A stretch of 64,000 nt of DNA, taken from contig NC_135054.1 in the NCBI RefSeq assembly GCF_051014685.1, forward strand, positions 5,274,001 to 5,338,000, in the 5' to 3' direction. The notes below the pieces were generated by a model that saw nothing but the letters and a program-made list of their open reading frames with translations, was not told the DNA's origin and searched no databases. The number at the start of each line of letters is the position of its first letter. Within the stretch, counting starts at the first letter, position 1. This document shows, in pieces, positions 40,601-55,600 of this stretch. Made by a program: the position numbers and the translations under genes. The DNA is from Ptiloglossa arizonensis. Taxonomy: Eukaryota; Arthropoda; Insecta; Hymenoptera; Colletidae.

Positions 40601-43600
40601 TTGCTTCCTTATAAAATAGCATTGGATGGCTTGCAGTACATTAAACAGGAAACAAATTATTTGCCTTTTAAGTCCGCTTTTTCAGGACTCACACATCTTG
40701 ATCAACGTTTGTCCGGACACGATGAATCTTACGAGCATTTGAAGGTATATTAAAATGATACGGATATAGCTATGCTTTTATATTATCGTTAAAAAAATAG
40801 GATATTATGCTGTATACATCGTGTCAAGTAAAAAAGTTTTTATTTTCTTTTTTATAAAGACATAAAGTAATTATCTTATTTGTGGAACCATATTGTATAA
40901 AATTGTAGAAAATAACTACAGAGTTTGATAACGTTAGTAATCAAGGGATAATTGTTACAGGAATATGTTCTAATACTTCTCAATGACAAGTACGAAGAAA
41001 TCGGGTACCTGGACCGTCCGAATGACGACAGATTAACAGTATTATTGAGAAGTGAACTTAACAAATGGGCTTGCTATTACGGCCACAAAAGATGTATGGA
41101 GACTTTTACACAAATGTTCCAGCAATGGAGGGCAAACAAAACTTTAAGGTAAGAAAATGATAAAACTTACAGTGATATTCAATAAACGGCTATTAAAAAA
41201 AGAACCCACTCATATTCATTTTTTAAAAGAATTCGATTCACTTCAAATATTATTCTTGGCATAACAATCGTTTAAAACATTTTATAACTATATTATATGA
41301 TCTTTAAAACTTAAAAATAATAATGCCAAGGAAAGTGATCTTTTAAAAATCATGTTCTTCCTTTGAATTTGAACAACAATCATTAACGTTATTTTTTTAT
41401 ATATTTTAAAGAAATAAATATTATTCACAGAGAACTTTATCGCCGAGAAAGTTTATTTTAACAGAGTATTACTACAACTGAACTTCCTTTATTTAACTAT
41501 TAAACTATACGATGTTATTTTCGTAGAATTAAACCTAACCAACGAGCCGTAGCATACTGCACAGCTATTAAGCATGGAACAAAAGATGATTGGGAATTTT
41601 TATGGGACCAATACTTCAATTCTAACTATGCTACTGACCAATCAGTTATACTGCAAGCTCTTGGTTGCACTGAAGATAACAATATTCGGAAAAGGTAAGG
41701 ATTCTCAATTTAAACTCAAAACGCGTAATGCGTTACAGTTATTCAATTTCATACCGTTATTCGAAGTAAATTATTTCAATAGCCTCTGAACGTTAATTAT
41801 TATATCAATTTAACATTTATGGGTCTCTATGATATTCATATTATGTTGTGTTTCACAACATTCGTCTATCTTGTAGAATATTTCTGAAGCGGGCTCTCAT
41901 AGAAACCGAAAACTATAAACTGAAATTATAATTCACACTCAGAAGCTGTTTAATTTGATTTCTGGATGAGCCATTTAAATTACGAATCACTATTACAATG
42001 TAATTGTTTCAGGTATCTGTCGTATGCACTGATGAGTTTCGAAGAAAGCAGAATTCGTAGCCAAGACAGTATTTCTGTATTTTCTGCGGTTTATGGTTCC
42101 AGTGTGTCTGGTGCAGAATTTGTGCTAGATTTCGTTGATCAATATCATACGAATATGACAAAATAGTACGTTTACGACATAAAAGAAAATACATTTTTTT
42201 TCCTCGCCGATCGAAAGTAAACATTTTCTATTCATTATTAATCCGTTTCTATGTATGTTTCAGTTACAAAGGAACGAATACAATTGTTAGTATCCTGTCA
42301 TCAGCCTCGATACGTTTTTCAACGCAAAATTTGGTCGACAAATTTAAAAAATTAATCAAAACGCACGAAGTACCATTCGTGGATAGTTTAGATTCTCTGA
42401 AAAACTCGCTTGAAATAGCAGAATATGAATTGAAATGGTTCAAAGACTACAAGGATCCGATTATATCCGAGATAATCGATTTCAATAATAAACACAGTAC
42501 ACACGATGCTAAAAATTATCGCCTACCTACAAACATAATTCCAAACGCGTACGTAATCAATGTGACGCCGCATATTAATGAATCTGACAACTTTACATTT
42601 GATGGAGAAGTGAACATTTCTGCTGCAGTAGCAAACAAGACAAACAGTATTGTTCTACATTCGGCAGAGATAACAATTCATAATGTTGTCATTTCGGTAG
42701 GAAACGATACGTTCGAAATCGTGAAGAAAAATTTAACTGAAGAATATAATTTCTTCACAATCGAGCTTGCTCAAGAACTGCAAGTTGGAGCTACTGTAAT
42801 TATTAAGATAAAATATACGGGTTATCTAAACGAAGAAATGCGTGGATTTTACAGGAGTTCATACGTGGACGTTAACGGTAAAACAAGGTGTGTTAAAAAG
42901 TAAATGTATTTATCTATTCGACAAAAAACACCTTTGTTAAGAATACTACCGATTACATATATAGTTGCACCGTTATCGTTTATACCGTACGATAAATGCG
43001 AGATTAGCTCACTTTTTCATTTTGACGCTGCACATATAAAAAGGAAAGAAAAGTGTTGGTAATTACAAAATAAATTAATAGAGAATTTATACACAGTGTT
43101 AGAGAGAATCCCGCCACCTTGCGATCATTTAGTTTCCGAAATTCATGCATTGAAAAATTAAAATGGTTCTGGGTACGTATATACCCTCTTTGTTTGATTC
43201 TCGCGTTCTGAATTTATTGTTCAAACGAATCCCATCGATAACGAGACAATCTGCATAAAGGTCATAAACGGGGTACTTTATGTTTTCAAAACAAGAAGAA
43301 GGACATTGCTTATGGAATACCACGGTGTTAATATCACGATTATTTTTCTGTTTGGCAGATGGTTAGCTTCCACTCATATGGAACCAGTGGCAGCTAGAAA
43401 AATGTTTCCTTGTTTCGACGAACCAGCACTGAAGGCAACGTTCAAAATGAGTGCCACAGTACCGAAAGGTTACAATGCCATTAGTAACATGCCAATTGAA
43501 AATTCAATTCCACACGAGTATGTAACTCTACTTTTTCGATATCTCTCCTTTTTAAACAGTATTTTCAACTGCATTGTTCGAACCGTGCATCGAATAACTT

Positions 43601-46600
43601 TTTGAAATTTTGGAATTCTATGCAAAACACGCTTTTCTCTATAGACAATAATAAACACTTCGGAATTGTCTAATAATAATTCATCGTCGATATTTACTGT
43701 ATAAAACATCTTACTAGTAGTCAGCTTTTACATTAAATGATGTATAAACGACTTAATTGGTTATTCGTACGCAATTATTTATTAATTTCGTTCGATTTCA
43801 ATATATAATTACAGTAGCGGAGAAACGACTATCACCTTTGAAAAAACACCTAAAATGTCCACATACCTAGTGGCTTTAGTGGTTTCCGATTTTACTCCCG
43901 TCATTGATGAAAAGTATAAAGTGTGGGCAAGACCGAATGCGATTTCTCAAGGGAAGTTTGCTTTATCTATTATGGGGAAATTAGTGAGCTATTACGAGGA
44001 TACACTGAAGCTTCCGTATCAACTTCCGAAGCTCGACATGGTGGCGTTGCCTGATTTTGCATCGGGTGCAATGGAAAATTGGGGCCTGTTAACTTACAAA
44101 GAAAGAAACGTGTTATACGACGACTATGAATCGACCATTACAGTCAAACAGAGCATCGCTAATGTTATATCGCATGAAATCTCTCATCAGTGGTTCGGAA
44201 ATCTTGTCAGTCCTCTGTGGTGGAAGTATATCTGGTTGAACGAAGGCTTCGCTAGGTATTATCAGTACTTTGGGACCGCTAATGTACGTATAGACAAACT
44301 TTTAACATATCAAGTAACCTATTTAAGTAATGAAAATCCCAAACAATTGAGCACTTCGAATAAGTTAAAAACTTATATGGAGATGTTACAAATACATGGT
44401 ATTATCAAGAATAAATATACTCTGTTTATTCTTATACACAAAATGCTCACCTTTCCAACTTACGAAAAAGTGTCGATACAAGAACATTCTTGCAAAGATT
44501 ATCGTTTTAAAAGTCATCGCTGTTTCTTTAAATAGAACTACATGTTTTCCTAATACGTACGTAAAAAAGAAATTAGAAACAAATTAAACAATATACATTT
44601 AAACGGGGCAGGAAATATTTAATATGATAAATGTAGTAAATCTAACGACACAACTTGAAAAAACGGATACAGTTTAACATATTGTGACCATGGAGTTCTT
44701 GATGTTTAACGAACATATAAGTAATTGCGGAACTAACGTTATAATTCAAGAATAAAATTTCAATCATCAGGTGATGAAGGATTGGTCTCTGGAGTCTCAA
44801 TTTGTGGTGGATCAACTTCACTCGGCATTGGAGGCAGACAGTTTAGCATCCAGCCATGCTATGACCCATGATGTGTACAGTCCAACAGAAATTAGGGGAA
44901 TGTTCGATACAATATCTTATGCTAAAGGCGCCAGTGTAATACGAATGTTGAGACAATTAATTGGTCCCGAAGTATTCCATAAGTCTCTTAAAAATTATCT
45001 AAACAGTCGGTAAGTCTTAAACAAAATTGACCTCATATTGTGTTTTAAACAAAATAGTTCTTAACTTTCGATATTGACATTAACTCACAGATTTATTGAG
45101 GTATCTCCCACTAGTAATTAATGGAAACAATTACTGGGTTTATTATTTTTAAATTTAAAGAGCAAAAATTAATACCACTATATTTCATTACTATACGAGG
45201 CAAATTATGTAAAGCGTTGTAAGATATATTCTTCGAATGTATTAAGATCTACTTTTAAAGAATTTCACTTTTCGGATATTGAATTCTTCGTCAATCGCAT
45301 GAAACTAGAAATAGCATTTCACTGAATTTTTTAACTGTTCATTTCACACGAGTATGTGCGCTTTAATTTTGTAGACGATATGATGTAGCTCAACCTGAAC
45401 ACCTGTTCGATGCTTTCAAAGAAAACATCATTGATGAAGAAACTCGGAATTCGTTCCACGATATCATGAATACATGGACCACACAGCCTGGGTATCCTGT
45501 TGTTCACTTTAGCATTCGAAATCAGTTTTTGCATCTCAGACAAGAAAGATTTTTCATCGAACAAAAAACAGATACTTCCCCTGAACAGACTTGGTACGTT
45601 CCAATCACTTGGACATCTCTTGAGAATCCAAATTTCGGTAACACCACACAAAAGTATTGGTTCAAAAAGACGAACGATAGCATCGTTTTACCAGATAGCG
45701 AATCAAAGATTTTCATATTCAACGTGCAACAAACTGGTAAATAAAGAACTGAGGCTATGTTATTCGCGACGACGAGGTAAATATATCAAACCTGATACAA
45801 TGAAAACTATTTCCAGGCTTCTATCGTACGAATTACGATGATAATTACTGGCGAGAGATTATACATTTCCTGAAGACAGAACGGTATAACAAAATTGGCG
45901 AGATCAACCGTGCTGCAATTATCGATGATTTGATGAATCTTGGTAGAGCGGGATACGTCAACTACGAAATCGTTTTATCTGCAACACAATATTTGACCAA
46001 TGAAACTAGTTACCTCCCATGGCGTGCGTTCTTCAACGGTCTGACCTATCTGCGCAGACAGTTCCAAGGAAGGGAGGCATTTAACGCTTACAAAGTATTA
46101 TATTATATATCACAGTAGTACCCAGATAACTGAAACAATTCCTCCCCAGATATTTGAAACGAAATCATTCCCACCACCGTTCAAAGCGATGCCACTCATA
46201 TATGAATACTCTTACACTTATCAGTGTTTTCGCAAGAGTATTATTAATAGGTTGATAAAGTTTTCGCGATAAAAATAATTTTGAATACAATTTTATTGGG
46301 ACTATTTGTAATTAAACATGGCTGACAGTTTTTCTGAAATTATTCGTACAAAAGTCCGAATATGATTGTTTGGTCTTATTTTAATCAATTGCTAATGCGA
46401 AGACACTATGACAAATTTAAATGTTCTTATTTTGTATTAGTGGTTTTGCATTTCGTTCCCGATATCCGGGAAGTACTCTATCGACTCGCTATAATGTACT
46501 TGACGTACATTGAATTCTAGAATCATAAAGGCTATTCTTGAATCACGTTACAGAGATATATAAACGCACTTGTGACACCAATATATAATTTGCTCAAATT

Positions 46601-49600
46601 TGAAGACCAAGAAAGGGATACACATGAAACAAAGTTATTGAGAACGTACGTTCGCAAATGGGCTTGCGAAATGGAAGTGTCTAATTGCGAGTCTGTTGCA
46701 TCGTTATACTTTACAATGTCGCAAAACGGCAGTATATCAAAGTTAGTATTAAGCATTTTCCTTACAGAACAAAATTTCTGTAAATTGAAATACTCAAGCT
46801 TGAGAGAACGAGTACGCTGGTGTGTGCAAATAACAAAATTGTTGAAAAATGTTGATTCTAAAATTACGTTTTCTATACAGGGTGAGACGTAATTTATAGT
46901 ATAAACAATTTAAAAAGACAAGATTCGTTTTTCTGTACGATGTTCATTTTTCGAGAAAATGGAAAATTTGTAGAATATGACTATAGTTGACGAAAATATT
47001 CGTTTGCAATTCGTTGTTTCTGTTTCTGTTTGTTCAAATTGACGATAACGAGATTGTAAGAATCTAAGAAACTAAATGTGCTTCTTAATAACATTTTCTT
47101 CTATACTACCAATGATCTGAAGTAACAGAGCTGGATATAAATTGTGTTCCAGTGGAAAAATAATACAATGTATTAAAGTGAAAGGAAATTTGTAACTTTG
47201 TATTACTTTACCAACATTCAAATTTTGCTAATTTTATTGTTCTTTTTTACCTTTTCTAATTTATGTGTTATTTTCATTGCAAAAACTTTCAAGTAAAGGC
47301 GTTACGTAAAGAACTTAAATGCTTATTACAGATTTAAGAATGGAACACAATTAAGTTACGTTAATTAAATTACGCAACACGTTGCAATTAAAATATCCAC
47401 TTCTCAGTTTAAATTATACTTTACGACTAAAATACATTCAGGTTTATGAATGAAGAATTAATATCTCGAATATTTATGTGTATGCAAATAAAATTATAAT
47501 ACATGTCGGATTGAAATCTTTTCACAGACTTCCACCGAATTATCGCAGTGTATCTTATTGTACAGTTGCTAGAACGAATCCTCTTGAACACTGGAAAACT
47601 TTATGGAAACTTTATTTGCAAGCAAAAGTCACTACGGACAAATCAGTAATTCTTCAGTCCTTAGCTTGCACTACGGAAACATCTTATCTTAATATGTAAG
47701 TCTACTTCTATGAATTATCACAGATTCGTTTCTGTTCCTCACGAAATACATATTTATTTTACTTTATTAAAGACTGCTGGAAAAAGCTATTACGAAGGAT
47801 TTCGACATACGATTCGAAGATAGCTCTAGTGTATTTTCCAACGTTATCGCAGCCAGCTTAGAGGGTGTTGATTACGTAATGGATTTCATTAAGAATAATT
47901 ATGTCAAAATAATCAACTAGTAAGTAAAGTAAAGTTCTTTCTATTTTTGTAACGGTATTAAAGTATTATTTTATCGTGCAATTTCAACAGCTACAAAGAT
48001 GTTTCGACAATCAAGACTATCCTAAACGCTCTTGGAAAAAGACTATCTACGGATGAACTTTACAAAAAGGTAATTAATAGTGTTTTATAGTATAATAATT
48101 TCGTATTCCATTTCACACTGGTACAATACTAACTTTAAAACGATTGCCCGAGTACAGTAAACCTTGTTAAGTTGAACTAATAAATAGGTATTGAGAAGGA
48201 GGGGGGAGGTACAATTGGAGAAGGGTGCTCAAATTTACACAAACAATAGTTAAGAAATTTGTATACTCTCGTAATCAGTTCATGATTTCTTAATAAGTAA
48301 TATTTTTGATGCAAAGAAGAATATGAAAATATAAATTTGTTAATTTTTCTTACGACTGCCATTCTTTTGCAAGATACACTGTGCCTTTGTTTCAAACATT
48401 TTCTGATTTACAACAGAATGTCAATTATCGGAAGTAATAGTAATATGAGATTAATCTATAAGAAGATCAACACAGTTAAGTAAGAGTTAATCATTAACAT
48501 TATATGTAACTGAATGTCATTTTAATGCAGTCTATAATGCATGTTCAGTGTCAAGGTTTTGTGGAATTCTAGGCTAAATATTTCGATATTACTATTACAT
48601 ATCTTTCTCGTTAAACAAAGTTTAAAAAGTACCCATTTTATTAACATACATAGCTTATTGGTACCGACATATACTTTCCCATTACGCCCAAAGACTTCTA
48701 TTGTAAAATATTTTATAATCATAAATTTCTATGAACTGAAAATTGTGTTTAATTTATGCGAATTCACACAGAAGAACTAAAAATCTTTACATAAGTACAC
48801 TGCATTCTTTGTTATTCTAAATACTTGCAAAATTGTACGTTATAGGCATTGTATAAGCTAAACAAATTCAAATACTACGTGAAGTGCCAAATAGTGAGAC
48901 AGTAGAATGTAGCACGATAATCCCTGATTAAATTGGATATCATCACTGTGCTTTAAATATTTTTACTAGAAATTTCCTTTAATTGCAGTATATCGATTTG
49001 GTCACTTGGCTTGGCGAAAAAGACCTATCGTTTAAAAGCTCTTTAGAGAGTTACAAAAATCGTGCAGGTCACGAATTAAACTGGGCCGAAAGGTATATTC
49101 CGAAACTACACGAATGGATGGAAATTAATTATCCAGATCCGAATTATCGTTTACCACTACTGTATTCTCCGTGGAAATACAATATTTCGCTCGCTTCGTA
49201 CTTCGAAGAGAAAAATTTCACTTTCAACGGTAATGTTCAAATAACGATGAATTGTCTAAGAAGCACATCCCGGATAGTCCTCAACAGTCACGAACTGAAA
49301 ATTAATAAAGTGTCAGTCTACAAAAGCAATTCGAATTCGATTAAGGTTGAAGCATTAGGTATAAGCAACTTCGTGACAAACAAAGACACACAAACACTCA
49401 TAATATTCATGGAAAAGATTGTAAAGAGTGGTGAGATAATTATCGACATTGAATTTACGGGATATCTGAACGACAGATTGCAAGGCTTTTATCGCAGTTA
49501 TTATTTCAACAGCAATGGGAATATTCGGTTAGTAAAATATAAAGAATTATTTAAATATATATAATAACATCGAATAAATATGTATTTGTGATATTTGATG

Positions 49601-52600
49601 TTTGATGTTCTGCAGCTGGTTGGCCACGACTCAGTTTGAACCAATTTATGCTAGAAGTGCATTCCCGTGTTTCGATGAACCGTCTTTTAAAGCTACGTTT
49701 GAAATTAACATCGAGAGGCCTAAGGGATATATTGCACTTAGCAATATGCCCAGTGTCAAAGTATCACCATCGAAGTGAGTATGTTAAGCAATGCAATAAA
49801 TTCCATTACCAGGTATTTTAGGTATTAGATAAGTATTGGCATTTGAAACACAGAGTATCATTAATTAAGCGGATAGTCTAGCCTCGGAGTTTCAAAAATC
49901 AATATTCCATGAACCTTAGATTGCTAGGAAATTCATAACTTGCATTATTTTAAAAAATATATTATTTATAAACTTTTAAAAATAGAATATTGAAATCCAT
50001 AGTATTCAACATACATGTCCTTATGTTAATCTAACATCTGTATGTCCATCCTTTCGTATACTCTCTATAAACTTATAACCATTTTGATTATGACTTCAGT
50101 GATCCGTATCGTGAATGGACAACATTTAAGGAAACCGTAAAAATGTCATCATATTTAGTTGCGTTTGCTGTTTGTGACTTCCAAAGCGTTAGAAATTTAA
50201 CGAATAATTCAGTAAATGTATGGGGAAGACCTGATATTGCGCCAAGAGGTGATTACGCACAAATTGCTGCCATGCGAATGCTCACTGAACTGTACTTAAG
50301 TACGGGCATTAAATACACTTTACCGAAACTGGACTTGATAGGAATCCCGGACTTTTCCATGGGTGCTATGGAAAACTGGGGTCTTGCCACATTTAGGTGA
50401 GTCACGTTGAATAACAAATTTAAACATGTTAATTACATTGACTTAAAATGTGAAAACTACTAAGCATTAAATTCAATGATTATTATAAATGAGAATGATA
50501 CAGAATCGATGTCAGCCCCTAAATTATAATTTAATCTCAAACAGCATCGAATATATATATATATATATATATATACGTATGTTGATATCAAACAGAATCT
50601 GTACCCATTTCATACCATCACGAAATTATCGATACAGATTTGATACTTTTAAGAAACTATTAATGCCAACTTTACAATCCCTCGAAAGTACCATTTTGTA
50701 TCCACCAAGTGATGTGTCTTCGAAAATGTTGTTTCGTACCGAGTAGATTTTATTTTTTAATTTTAATACATTTACAGTTTATCTATGCGTGTTTGTATAT
50801 AACACTTTGGTACCAATTTTTAAAACAAACACTCCGTAATTTGACTATCAAAGAAAGTCAATTTAAAGTTAAATAAGAAAAAAAAATTAAACAAACAAAA
50901 ATATGATACTATTACAAAGCACTTTAAGAAATATCCTAAATTTTAGCTCAGTTTGTTAAAGAAATATAAATTGAAATTAAAAACCGCTCCGTGTCGTTCA
51001 AAGGCGAATTTTTCTTAAAGAAGGAGACGATTCTAGTCATTTAGAAGTTGCAACGATTCTAGTCATTCAAAGGCTGTGCTGATTTCAATTAACGAATATT
51101 ATTTCCTCGTTTTATCCTTCATTCTCTGTTCGAATAAGCTTAAGGGACAATCTGAGTAAGGTGGCTACAAGGCTACAATCTGTGGTGTACTTTGCACAGT
51201 AAGAAACCTTAATTTTGACGCTTTGCTATTAAGCGTTTCTTGTAAAGACTTTGTGCTAGAAAATCAGCCAATAAATTCTGATTTTTTTTAATATAAAATG
51301 TTGTATCTTTTCGTCCGAAAGGTTATCAATACCTGTGCTAGTAGAAAAACATTTTATAACTGTTGTGTCCCCTGACTATACGAAATGTTTACAATTACTG
51401 GGCGGAGTTGAGAAGTTAATCTCTGAAAGAAATTCCGAATCGTATTATGTCAGACGTTTTGTATCTTAAGTCTTGGGAATAAGTAAAAATTCAGCTCTCA
51501 ATTATATTTGATATTCAATAACTTATTTTCAAATTATCGTACACTCTTCATATTTAAGGGCCTACGACTAAGATTTGTTACTATTTTTACCAATGTATTT
51601 AGTAAAATGTACAATTGTCTCCACAGAGAGTACGGGCTCTTTTACGACAAACTTCAATCAACGGCTAAAAGCGTCGATTATATAATCACTATAATAGCAC
51701 ACGAACTTGCTCACATGTGGTACGGAAATTTAGTTACTTGTAAATGGTGGGAATATATTTGGCTCAACGAAGGTTTCGCCGAATATATGCAATGGGAGAT
51801 TTCTAATTCAGTAAGTTTCAATACAATATTCTTAATTTAAATGTTTTTAATATCCAATTGATTTTATACGAATCTGTTACAGTTCAACTATAGCCACGGT
51901 TTTAAAGATCTTTTCGTTGTTGACGAATTGCAAATTGCGATGCTGAACGATGACTACAATTCATCACATCCTATGAACTATCCGGTTAGCAAACCATCCG
52001 AAATAGTCAATGTGTTTGATAGTATTACGTATGGAAAATGTAAGTAGTTATTCAATTTGTGTGAGTATTTAAAGTTTGATATTATTGCATTCAAAGGAGT
52101 ATGAGAACTGTATTCGATTACTCGGTACGTCAACATTACCAATCAAAAGTTAAAGTACGTCTAGTAAATGTCTAGATACATACAGTACGCGTCAGAGGAG
52201 ATTACATTTGAAATTGTAGTAGGTCCTATTCATTTAAGGACCATCTCCTCAGACGAGTAAAAAATAAATATATACGTATGTGTGCATCTCGTTTCTATCT
52301 GAGAAAATTACCTTTGAACGAATGGGATCCCTTATATCGTCTTTGTACTTATTACTTTGTGAGCATATCGTGTATTATTTATATGTTACTGTCAAATCTT
52401 TTAAGCGTACCATCTGAATTAATTATATCCTTATTTTTGGACGTGTATGAAGAAGAAAAAAGAAAATATTCTAGAAACTTAGAAATGACATTGATTAAGA
52501 GACAGACTATATATACTATGTATATAGAATTAGGAAAATTACTCTATAGTATGGTTACCTACTACTACATCGTCGATGCAAACACATAGTTTTTAAAGGC

Positions 52601-55600
52601 TTTAATGACACGTATTTAATAGACAGCTGTCATGCTGGGGGACTTTTCTAAAGCCATGTATAGCGAAACGAAAAATCGTTGCTTAGAATTAAAACAATAT
52701 AATATTATCAAACAATATATTATATATATATATATATATATCGCCTTTGTGTAGCTTTATCATATGCTAGTCATATTTATAAATTTGGTCTTCATGATCA
52801 CAATTCCCTAAAGGTATAAGTGACAGCAAAAGTTTTATTATGTATACCTTATTTATTTACTTATATTCATCGACCTATTTTTTTTACATGTATGAAAATT
52901 AACCATTTCATAGCATCCAGTGTAATACGGATGATACATAATTCGTTGGAGGATGGGATTTTCACAATAGCGATGTACCAGTACCTGATTCAAAATCAAT
53001 ACAATAATACAACTCCAAAAGACCTTTGGGATGTTTTCGATCGCACGATCAAAGAAAAAAACGCTCTTGGAAACTGGAACATTTCTATGGAAACATTAAT
53101 GAACAGTTGGACCAATGAAGCAGGATATCCGGTTGTATTTGCAACATTGAGCGACACTACAATAACACTATCTCAGGTATTATTTTGTCAAAATTACTTA
53201 AATGAAGTATTAGAACAATATACAAGGTGAACCGTATAAAATGGTCTAACATTTTTTCAAGAAATATTACGAAGAGAATTCTTCGTTGGCATTTTTTTAT
53301 TCATTAGCGATAACCCGAGTAACAAAGGAGCATGCACATCAACTCTTTTAAATGGTATGGAATATCATATTTGTAATTTTAAAAAGTTCTTTTCAAAATG
53401 ATAAGCATTTATTTAACATGTTTCTTCATATTTTATTTAATTTCTTCATGTTTATTCATATATTATTTGTCTTCATGTTAGTTACAAGATGCAAGGAGTA
53501 AAAATATCTATAGTTCATGTGCTAAACAATTGCACCTAGAGTTATAGCAGGTTTTATTCGAGCCATTTCTTTAGTCACGTACATGTATTAAAGAAACTAT
53601 GATAACGTTAATAACTATTGAAAAACTAAGGAAAAACAATGTTTGTTACATTCGTTCTTTAAAATCGTCAAAGTCGTTTTCTATGCATTTCTTTTATTTT
53701 GAAATCCCAAGAAGATATCTAAACTTTCTATAATTACAACAAAATGTGTTTGCACCATTATGATAATGAATATTAAATTGCTTGAAAATGTTCTCATATG
53801 TATCGTCTATCCATGAGAAGGCACAGTTGTGTTTATATACCCCCTCTAGTTACAGTCCCATTAGTTATAATTCGCAGGAGTATTAGCGTAGCCCTCGAAT
53901 GAAAATCGAAACAGAATGATTTCCTTCCTGTTTATATATTACCGTTGAGTCGGTGAAATTCTCTTAATGAAAAAAAAATTCAATTCAAAGTCTTTAATAA
54001 TCATTAATGTTTTAAAACTCATTCATAGCTAAAAGAATTAATTTGTATTTATAAAAAAATAATATAAATCTATTTAAAAAGTCATTTCCATCTAAATAAA
54101 CTCTGCATAACTTTCGTAATCGTAAACCATCATTCGAGCTTCACTTTCTTGATTAAAAACAAGTAATTACAACTCATGCTTGATTCTCTAATTAAATCCT
54201 ACCTAATCTGTACGATTATTGCTTATTTGTTCTCAAGAATTATCAGTACGCATAATTAGGATTCACTTTAAAGCCGTCTATGTAGTTATATCTTATTGTA
54301 GTTAAATATTATCTTATTTAATATTTATTAAATCTAAATAAGGTCAAAAAGTAGAATATCGAATTCGTCATAAGAGTGATTGTACTACACAGCTACTATT
54401 GTAGAAATAGACACAGTAATGTAAACAACAGCAAAATTTATGGTATAATTTTCAGATATCATTTATATGTAATTATAAATTTATAATCATTTTCATTAAA
54501 CGGATTGTAACAAGAACTTTTTATAGTGACTCATTAAACTTATATAAAGTTCTTCTGTATGTAGGGAGACCTATGTGAAGAATACTTATAACAATTGCAT
54601 AAATTGCTTCTTTCAGAAACGTTTTTCACTATACCAGAAGAATGATCCCGCAAATGTTTACTTTTGGATACCAATTACAATAGCATCTGCCTCCAATTTG
54701 AATTTCATAACAACTAAGGCAAACATTTGGTTGGGACAAGAAAGTTTGAACATTTACCTTGACAAATCGAACGAATGGTTTCTCTTAAACGTTCAACAGA
54801 GTGGTTATTATCGTGTCAACTACGACACCATGTCATGGTTACGTCTGATTGAAGCATTACATCAGTCCAACTCTTACAGCTCCATCCATGTGACAAATCG
54901 TGCTCAAATCATTGATGATCTTTTGAATCTAGCTCGCGGAAAGTACGTGGATTATACCATTGCATTTAATGGTACGACGTACCTCTTCAATGAGATGTAT
55001 TATCCGCCATGGAAAGCATTCTTCAATGGCATGAGTTTCATCTTACAGCGTTACGAAGGTCACGAAGATCGTGAACGACTTCGACAGTATATTTTATATA
55101 TAACGTCTAAAATATATGGACAACTAGATTTTACGGATTTTCACTTCAATTCACAATGGACTCTATTAAGCAGAGAACTTATTTTGACTTGGACGTGCAA
55201 ATTCGACGATACGAAATGTGTGGATACGTCTAAGAATTTGTTCACCACTTGGCGCCAAACTCTTAATAACAAGTAAAAATTTCCACCTTCTTATATTTTA
55301 GCACCATAATATCAAAGTAGTACCGCTATACTTTAATTTACGTTAGTTGGATGACATTCTGTGACATTATAACAAATGTTTGTATGGTAAACCAATATCA
55401 GCCAAATAGTATTTCATGATTTGTCCTTGTTAAAGAAATGTTAAGCTTCCACTTAAGAAAAGAAAGTATTGTCTTTTGGTAAATATTTTGAAACTTATTG
55501 CGATTAATACAGTAACATTAATACTTGGTTATATAATAATTTCATATTTGTTATTTCTTTAAATATTTTGCTTAAATTTTTTTTTTCTTACTATTTTCCT

